From Armatimonadota bacterium (GTDB lineage Bacteria > Armatimonadota > Zipacnadia > Zipacnadales > JABUFB01): a stretch of DNA of 8,485 nt. The notes under the pieces are model-generated. The model saw only the letters and a list, made by a program, of their open reading frames with translations, had not been told where the DNA came from and did not search any database. The stretch is from contig JAGPGE010000230.1 in assembly GCA_018056145.1 (NCBI GenBank), positions 1 through 8,485 of the forward strand. The letters run 5' to 3'. Positions 1-4,413 of the stretch are shown piece after piece (within the stretch, counting starts at the first letter, position 1; each line of letters begins with the position of its first letter). The position numbers and the translations under genes were made by a program.

Positions 1-366
1 GAGCTGTGGCGCAGCGGTCGAGAGAAGACCGTGGAGCACGTGTACGCCCGGGAACTGGTGCTGCTGGATGTGATCTTCAGAGAGCAAGCGAGCATGCCGT
101 GCGAGCTACTGGCCCGGCGCATCGGCGATCTTCGCATCGGGGCAGCTTCGGTGCAACCCTTCTGCCAACTGGGGCTCGATGTGAAGGACGGCTTCGACCC
201 AGTGGCCTTCTGCGGATTGGCGAACGGACATCTCGGGTATGTGGGTTACCGGCACCACTACGACGAAGGCGGGTACGAACTGGAACTCAAGCGCACGAGC
301 AAGCTGGCCCCGGGCTCGGGAGAGATGCTGGTTCAGGCTCTGCGGCGCGAGCTGGAAAGCATCTGA
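1..366 (+). CDS. Neutral/alkaline ceramidase-like protein, C-terminal fragment (5' end outside window)
   Basis: The frame is open from base 1, so the gene starts upstream of the window and only the last 121 residues plus a TGA stop are seen. An internal GTG at 31 could be read as a start, but the open frame before it argues for a truncated long gene. The visible part contains GLANGHLGYVGY, an EGGYELEL segment and then KLAPGSGEMLVQALR. This order (Asn-Gly followed by Gly-Tyr, then EGGYE, then LAPG-x-GE) resembles the end of the catalytic domain of neutral/alkaline non-lysosomal ceramidase-type proteins, which are often annotated in Planctomycetota and Armatimonadota. Those enzymes hydrolyse N-acyl amide bonds with a zinc site that would lie upstream, outside the window, so activity cannot be judged. 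The stop lies 37 nt before the next start, suggesting co-transcription with the acetyltransferase gene. The family call rests on motif resemblance only. Confidence 0.6.
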   Translation, partial: ELWRSGREKTVEHVYARELVLLDVIFREQASMPCELLARRIGDLRIGAASVQPFCQLGLDVKDGFDPVAFCGLANGHLGYVGYRHHYDEGGYELELKRTSKLAPGSGEMLVQALRRELESI

Positions 367-390
367 GGACCCTTGGCCCCAGGGCATTAC

Positions 391-395
391 AGGAG
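391..395 (+). promoter_or_regulatory. Ribosome binding site of the GNAT gene
   Basis: AGGAG lies 8 nt before the ATG at 404. It fixes this start against longer in-frame readings that begin inside the preceding gene. Confidence 0.7.
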
Positions 396-403
396 ACCAG
401 AGC

Positions 404-874
404 ATGGACATTCGCAAGGCGACATTGCAGGACATGCCCCGCATTCAGGCAATCGTGCAGGAGATCTGGGCGATCGGATCGGACTTCGGTCTCGAAGAGA
501 AATACGGCGCCATCGGGGATGAGCGCTGGGATCGCTGGCTGCTGCCAAAGGTCATGAGCCGCCTGTGGGATGAGATGGACAATGTCTACGTGACCGAACT
601 GGAGGGACAGGTGGCGGGGTTCGTGAGCTTCGCCATGAGTTCGGCCCGGAAAGTGGGCACGATCCACTACAACGGCGTCTCCCCGGCTTTTCGCGGGCGG
701 GGCATCGGCACGAAGCAGGTGGAATTCGCGCTGAACAGGTTCCGGGAGGCCGGGATGGAAGTGGCGGCGGTGGGTACAGGGCTGAACGAGGGGCATGCTG
801 CGGCGCGGGCCGTCTACGAGAAGGCGGGGTTCGAACCACTCATCGAGTATGTGATGTATGCGATGAAGCTGTAG
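404..874 (+). CDS. GNAT-family N-acetyltransferase
   Basis: This encodes 156 aa, the usual size of a single-domain GNAT enzyme, which transfers acetyl from acetyl-CoA to an amine. The ATG at 404 is preceded by AGGAG at 391-395 with 8 nt spacing, which is why it is preferred over in-frame codons further upstream that would overlap the previous gene. The protein opens with MDIRKAT and DMPRI, as is usual for the first strand and helix of the family. A beta-strand segment (VYVTELEGQVAGFVSF, residues 61-76) precedes the acetyl-CoA pyrophosphate-binding motif RGRGIG (residues 97-102). The C-terminal ARAVYEKAGFE (residues 135-145) is the typical motif B region of GNATs. The substrate cannot be told from sequence. 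It lies 37 nt after the ceramidase-like gene and converges on the QueC-like gene with only 7 nt between stop codons. Confidence 0.9.
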   Translation: MDIRKATLQDMPRIQAIVQEIWAIGSDFGLEEKYGAIGDERWDRWLLPKVMSRLWDEMDNVYVTELEGQVAGFVSFAMSSARKVGTIHYNGVSPAFRGRGIGTKQVEFALNRFREAGMEVAAVGTGLNEGHAAARAVYEKAGFEPLIEYVMYAMKL

Positions 875-881
875 GGACTGG

Positions 882-2237
882 TCAGATGACCGCGGCGTGA
901 AGCATCCTCGCAGCCGCCGGGAAATGAGCGTCGCAGACGTTCATGACCTCGACGGCGTGTCTCTTCATGGTGCGCAGGACATCCTGGACCGGCACGTCGG
1001 CGGAGATGAGATCCGCGAACTGCGGGTACTCCAGGAGGAGTTCCAGGTCAGTCTTGCCTAGGAATGTTGCAGCCTGGGTGAGCAGGTCTGCGAGATTGCC
1101 GAAGGCGTCCGTGCCCCGGTACTGCTCAGGATCGCGCAAGACGTCGTTGATGCAGGCCTCATCGGGCAACCCCGCTGCGAGCAGCGCGATGCGCCTCAGC
1201 AGACACGGCACGCATCCCCCGCACGGGCGCACGAACCTCCCCACCATCCAGCACGAGACGGACTGCGCGATCTCCTGCGGCGCAAGCACGGGCTTGAGGA
1301 ATGTGCGCACCACTTCGCCCTTGGTCTGGAACATGAAGGGGTTGAGGTAGCTCGTGCACACCCCGGCTTTCTGCAGGAGTTCCGAGAAAAGCTTGATGGT
1401 CACGGGATGGGTGCTGCGGGTGGACATGCCGCCAATGCGTGCCGGGGTGAGAGGCAATGCGGCGGTGAGCACCCCGTTCTCACACAGGTAGACTTCGGGT
1501 GTCCCGAGGCAGTGTGAGGCGATGGCCCCGAGTGTCAGGAAGAGAACCGGCCGAGCCCGGCGAGATGGCTCGCGCTCCTCGGGCGGGGGGAAGGGCCGAG
1601 CCCCGACGCCATAGCTCCCGGGCGTCACCCGGACGCCGGCCCACTGTGCTCCCGCGGGCCAGTGTGTCTCCAGCGCTGCCAGAAGCCGACGCTGTGCGGT
1701 CTGCACCACGGGGTTCGCGGACTGGTGGCTCACGAGCAGCGGCCTGCGCCCGGCCCTCAGAAGAGACACGGCGCCGGCCAGAGAGTCCATACCCCCTGAC
1801 AGTAATGATACACAATCCGGGGGGCCGGACAGGGCGTGTTGCTCGCACTCTTCGAAACGGTCCCGGTCAGCCTGCAGGAAGTGGAAGGCGAAGGAGTCCC
1901 GGGTGAGGCTGTAGAGAAGGTGCTGCAGATCCGGGGTCTGCGCCTGCCAGAAGGTGGGCTCGAGGACGGGTATGGTCAGGTGCAGGTGGCGGACCCATTC
2001 CTCGTGGGCACCACGAAACGCCGCCACATCCGCAAGGTAGATGGCGGTTGCAATGTCGAGAAGGTCCTGCAGCGGCGCGGTCAGCGTTCCGCCGCAGGCG
2101 CCGAGCAACATCGACGGGTCATAGATGGCGTTGCGCCGGGCCGAGGTCCAGTCAAGAACAAGCGTCTCGGTGCCCCCCGGCGCGCACTTGCCATTGCCCC
2201 CCTCGGCACTGTGCGCGACGACGAAGCGGTCAGGCAA
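882..2237 (-). CDS. QueC-like PP-loop enzyme, QatC type (anti-phage Qat-like cassette)
   Basis: This is a 451-aa protein, roughly twice the length of housekeeping QueC and close to the size of QatC, the QueC-like protein of the Qat system. The ATP-pyrophosphatase PP-loop SGGMDS is intact at residues 147-152. A four-cysteine zinc site is visible as C329, C339, C342 and C345 (SCW, then PCGGCVPC), as in QueC. Residues 252-278 (CENG..., PARIGG, MSTRSTHP) form a block I associate with the defence-type QueC-like subfamily. The N-terminal 140 residues have no counterpart in QueC. In Qat and type IV CBASS systems, QueC-like enzymes are reported or proposed to attach a deazaguanine-type group to the N-terminal glycine of a partner; the upstream gene encodes an MG-starting protein that fits as substrate. 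No queD, queE, folE or queF is nearby, arguing against a queuosine pathway role. The start is TTG at 2237, with GGGGGGA 8 nt upstream; no ATG or GTG occurs further up in the frame. The gene is co-directional with the S24 gene, 133 nt downstream of it. Confidence 0.87.
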   Translation of the reverse strand: MPDRFVVAHSAEGGNGKCAPGGTETLVLDWTSARRNAIYDPSMLLGACGGTLTAPLQDLLDIATAIYLADVAAFRGAHEEWVRHLHLTIPVLEPTFWQAQTPDLQHLLYSLTRDSFAFHFLQADRDRFEECEQHALSGPPDCVSLLSGGMDSLAGAVSLLRAGRRPLLVSHQSANPVVQTAQRRLLAALETHWPAGAQWAGVRVTPGSYGVGARPFPPPEEREPSRRARPVLFLTLGAIASHCLGTPEVYLCENGVLTAALPLTPARIGGMSTRSTHPVTIKLFSELLQKAGVCTSYLNPFMFQTKGEVVRTFLKPVLAPQEIAQSVSCWMVGRFVRPCGGCVPCLLRRIALLAAGLPDEACINDVLRDPEQYRGTDAFGNLADLLTQAATFLGKTDLELLLEYPQFADLISADVPVQDVLRTMKRHAVEVMNVCDAHFPAAARMLHAAVI

Positions 2238-2251
2238 CCAATCGTCCCCCC
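2238..2251 (-). promoter_or_regulatory. Shine-Dalgarno region deciding the TTG start of the QueC-like gene
   Basis: On the minus strand a run of six G followed by A (2251 to 2245) sits 8 nt before the TTG at 2237. No ATG or GTG lies in frame between this TTG and the end of the preceding gene, so the TTG is the best supported start. The rare start codon could keep expression of the modifying enzyme low relative to its partner. Confidence 0.5.
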
Positions 2252-2370
2252 GGGCAGAGTCCCAGCTCGCACTGGGTCCCCCGTGTGTGTAGCCACTTGC
2301 GACGAGCCCCGTCCCCGTCCCGCGCAGGTACCCGCATGGACATGCGAAAGGCGAGTGACGGCGCCCTTTA
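2238..2370 (-). other. Gap between S24 and QueC-like genes, open in the QueC frame
   Basis: These 133 nt lie between the two co-directional genes. I see no terminator hairpin with a T tract, so the genes are likely one transcript. The QueC reading frame has no stop anywhere in the gap. It runs back to 2378, overlapping the last codons of the S24 gene (stop TGA at 2371-2373, immediately followed by TAA), but it offers no ATG, GTG or TTG. The predicted residues here are rich in Gly, Ser and Thr and show no motif. Confidence 0.5.
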
Positions 2371-3660
2371 TCAGTACATCACGGTCACGAATTCGGCGAT
2401 AATCGCCAGATCGTCTGCACTGTCCGCCGGAATCTCGATCGGTTCATACTCCGGGTTCTCGGGCACGAGACGAATCATGGTGTGTCGCCACGAATCTTCG
2501 CTTGCGGTCTTGGCGCTTTCGTACCGCTTCACCGTGTAGCTGCCCCCGGTGTCCGGGTCGTGGTACCCGCGCTGCTGGGCGAGGACGATCTTGCCCTGGC
2601 GGGAACCCACAACAGGCGCGCGGAAGACCGCATAGCTTCCATCGGGGATCCTGGGTTCCATCGAGCGCCCCCGAATGCGCACTACAAAGAGCCCTTCACG
2701 CACATGCAGGCCCCGCGGGGCCCGCACGTACCCAAGGCTCTCAACAGGCTCACCTTCGCCGAAGTACCCCACCGCCGCTTCCAGAGAGTACACGGGCAGA
2801 TAGGCGCGCCCCGGCTCATGCTGATCATCCTCTATGAGCCGGAGCGCCGGCGTGTGTGCTGCGTCTTCGTCATCCCCGGGCGGCCCCACACTCCCGCGGG
2901 CGCCACTGCGGCTATTGCGCTCTCGCCCCGGCGTGCCAGCGATGCGGTCCAGGCTGCGGCTGATGCCTTGTCTCAGCAGCTCGCCGACGATCGTGAGGCG
3001 CTCCTCATCGCCGGAACGCCTGAAGGCGTCCTGTATCCTGGACTCATCATCGGCACAGATGGCGCCGACTGTAGCCCGGCTGCAAAAATCGGCGATCTCA
3101 CGCGCAAATCCCTCCGCCTGGCCCACCGTTGGCAGGTAGTCCGAGCCCACGAACTCGCTGATGTCGCGGGCGATGAAATGGCGGAAGCAACGGTCGATGT
3201 CGGCCGAGAGGAACTCCGCGGCCAGCTCGTGCATGCGCTCCTCTTCCAGGTAGGCGGACAGGGATTTCGCTTCGGGGGCGGCAAGGTCCTCCCCGATCCC
3301 CAGCGCGCGGGTGGCCGCAACTGCCAGAGCGTCCAGCGCGAAGTCGGTGTATCGCGAAGCCCTGTGCTCCTGGGCCAGCCGCCATTCGGCGTCGGACCGC
3401 AGCCGGGCAACGGTTTGGAGCGGGGACTGCGGGGTATTCGGGGCCGAACGGTCTTCGGAATGCCCGCGAGCCCCGAGGAGGAGAGAATCCAGGCATGTAG
3501 AGGGGCCCGCACCCGCCATGGCGACGCGGCCAGGCGTGCCGATGGCGAGAGCGATGCGCCGCGAAATCTCCGCAGGTTCGCGGATACCGTCGCGGTACGC
3601 GTCCCGCACGTAGCGCCACTCTTCGTTTCTGGGAGACGGTTGTGAACTCGAGGTGCCCAT
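2371..3660 (-). CDS. QatB-like MGTS N-terminus with C-terminal S24 (LexA/UmuD-type) peptidase domain
   Basis: This is a 429-aa protein with start at 3660. Its N-terminus, MGTSSSQPSP, resembles the conserved MGTS start of QatB, the partner of the QueC-like QatC; the exposed glycine would be the likely modification site. A helical region follows (about residues 15-55). A middle helical region (about residues 105-245, containing DIDRCFRHFIARDI and GSDYLPTVG) is of unassigned fold but QatB-like in feel. After a charged Gly/Pro/Asp linker (about 246-285), residues 287-429 form an S24 domain. Its nucleophile is S333 (GRSMEPRIPDGS), the general base is K378 (SYTVKRY), and the closing features are NPEYEPIEI and IIAEFVTV. 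No helix-turn-helix is recognisable, so it is unlikely to be a classical CI/LexA repressor. The position matching the LexA Ala-Gly scissile bond reads V297-G298, 35 residues before the serine. An in-frame ATG at 3699 would give 13 more residues, but it lies only about 5 nt from the predicted transcription start. This gene is first in the cassette. Confidence 0.8.
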   Translation of the reverse strand: MGTSSSQPSPRNEEWRYVRDAYRDGIREPAEISRRIALAIGTPGRVAMAGAGPSTCLDSLLLGARGHSEDRSAPNTPQSPLQTVARLRSDAEWRLAQEHRASRYTDFALDALAVAATRALGIGEDLAAPEAKSLSAYLEEERMHELAAEFLSADIDRCFRHFIARDISEFVGSDYLPTVGQAEGFAREIADFCSRATVGAICADDESRIQDAFRRSGDEERLTIVGELLRQGISRSLDRIAGTPGRERNSRSGARGSVGPPGDDEDAAHTPALRLIEDDQHEPGRAYLPVYSLEAAVGYFGEGEPVESLGYVRAPRGLHVREGLFVVRIRGRSMEPRIPDGSYAVFRAPVVGSRQGKIVLAQQRGYHDPDTGGSYTVKRYESAKTASEDSWRHTMIRLVPENPEYEPIEIPADSADDLAIIAEFVTVMY

Positions 3661-3710
3661 GTGGTCTCTGGTGGTCCGCCGTGAACTTGCGCGGCCCATA
3701 CCCCCGTCGC

Positions 3711-3739
3711 ATTTTAGCGCATCCGAGCCTGCACGCCAA
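3711..3739 (-). promoter_or_regulatory. Sigma70-type promoter of the S24/QueC-like cassette
   Basis: On the minus strand, TTGGCG (3739 to 3734, four of six consensus bases) is followed after exactly 17 nt by TAAAAT (3716 to 3711, five of six). Transcription would start near 3704, leaving a leader of about 45 nt before the ATG at 3660. This supports the MGTSSS start and makes the ATG at 3699 nearly leaderless. A short direct repeat ATGCG overlaps the -10 region with a period of 10 nt, but it is too short to call an operator. Confidence 0.55.
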
Positions 3740-3995
3740 TACCACTACGGAAAAGTCCCATAGAGTGTGTCCCCAATGGCTCTCTCCTGATTCATCGGCA
3801 AATGACGAAAGTCTGGCGGAACAAGACTGCAAACTGCAGGCGAACCAGACGAGCAAGGCGGCAGGAATCCGCGGGCCCGGGGAGCCGGGAAAGTCTGTCT
3901 GCGCACTTTGCAGGAATCAGAGACCCCGATAGCGAAGGAACTAGGAAGGGCGTGGTGTATCCGGGGGCCGGGTCGCGCATCATCCGTCGCGGGCC

Positions 3996-4004
3996 GAGAG
4001 GAAG
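3996..4004 (+). promoter_or_regulatory. Ribosome binding site of the winged-helix gene
   Basis: GAGAGGAAG, with the AGGA core 6 nt before the ATG at 4009, is the strongest Shine-Dalgarno in the region. It sets the start at 4009 rather than at the in-frame ATG at 3802, whose extra 69 residues are low-complexity and rich in Arg and Gly. Confidence 0.75.
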
Positions 4005-4008
4005 TGCG

Positions 4009-4413
4009 ATGGACGACAGGGTACGAAAGTTCATCCGGGACGTGGCGCGCACCATGGTGGGGCTGGATGTGGCGCTGTTCTACCAGGCCAACCCGAGCAC
4101 ATTTGATACGTGCTCGGGCATCGCGCTGCGCACGCACCGCGGAATTGATGAGATCCGCCCTGCCCTGGAGCGTCTCGCCGACCACAAGCTGCTTGAGGTT
4201 CACGTAAGGGCCGATGGCAAGTACACGTGTTATGCACTGGCCAGGGAGCCGTGGGTGTGGAACCTCCTGTGCCTGGTGAGCGACGCGTACCACGACGACC
4301 CCGAGGCGCGCAGAGAGATCCTGATGATGCTGGTGCGCCAGCAGCAGGAGGATCGGCACGGGGGCCACGCGGATGCCCCTCCACAGCCGGGAGCGACAAC
4401 AAGTGACAGCTAG
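4009..4413 (+). CDS. Small winged-helix protein, probable partner of the KaiC-SBP fusion
   Basis: This is a 134-aa protein with no signal peptide or membrane segment. Residues about 17-78 read as a winged helix. The ALFYQANPSTFDTCSGIA stretch gives the first helices, HRGIDEIRPALERLADHKLL the recognition-helix region, and EVHVRADGKYTCYAL the wing hairpin with closing strand. A second helical part follows (PWVWNLLCLVSDAYHDDPEARREILMMLVRQQQE), and the tail is Pro/Gly/His-rich. This layout is common in one-component transcription factors and in MarR/ArsR-like adaptors, but I do not recognise a named family. Its 3' end overlaps the KaiC gene by 41 nt (or 11 nt if the alternative GTG start is used), so translation is likely coupled and the products probably act together. 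It may bind DNA under control of the ATPase, or act as a protein adaptor; sequence alone does not decide. Confidence 0.72.
   Translation: MDDRVRKFIRDVARTMVGLDVALFYQANPSTFDTCSGIALRTHRGIDEIRPALERLADHKLLEVHVRADGKYTCYALAREPWVWNLLCLVSDAYHDDPEARREILMMLVRQQQEDRHGGHADAPPQPGATTSDS

Larger units (their letters stand above)
3661..4008. other. Divergent intergenic region (348 nt)
   Basis: This separates the leftward S24/QueC-like cassette from the rightward winged-helix/KaiC operon. It holds the leftward promoter near 3711-3739 and the ribosome binding site of the rightward operon near 3996-4004. I find no convincing rightward promoter: the nearest TTG-like element, near 3908, lacks a good -10 partner. 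The stretch at about 3752-3775 reads on the minus strand as two GGGAC-containing segments separated by CTCTA, reminiscent of ends of dispersed repeats seen in some genomes, but a single copy cannot prove this. The base composition is less GC-rich than the neighbouring genes in places. Open frames crossing it look non-coding. Confidence 0.5.

Noticed and set aside
6..557. Plus-strand open frame spanning the first two genes
   Set aside because: It is out of frame with both the ceramidase-like and GNAT genes, and its translation is Arg-rich with no domain.
882..2237. Housekeeping queuosine gene queC
   Set aside because: The protein is about twice QueC length with a unique N-terminal region, and no other queuosine or preQ0 genes are nearby. 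The partner gene fits a defence-type role better.
2482..3645. Long plus-strand open frame (387 codons) opposite the S24 gene
   Set aside because: Its translation has no recognisable domain and is rich in Arg, Pro and Gly. It is the GC-rich antisense shadow of a gene with clear S24 motifs.
2371..3660. Prophage CI or LexA repressor
   Set aside because: The S24 domain is real, but the roughly 285 residues before it show no helix-turn-helix, and no phage genes are present in the window.
3661..3699. ATG at 3699 as start of the S24 gene
   Set aside because: It is almost at the predicted transcript start and has a G-run too close to the ATG to serve as a ribosome site. The ATG at 3660 gives the QatB-like MGTS terminus.
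3901..3940. Rightward promoter for the winged-helix/KaiC operon
   Set aside because: The only TTG-type -35 candidate, near 3908, has no acceptable -10 at proper spacing, so I did not call it.
3802..4008. 69-residue N-terminal extension of the winged-helix protein
   Set aside because: The extension is Arg/Gly/Ser-rich without structure, whereas the ATG at 4009 has an excellent ribosome site.
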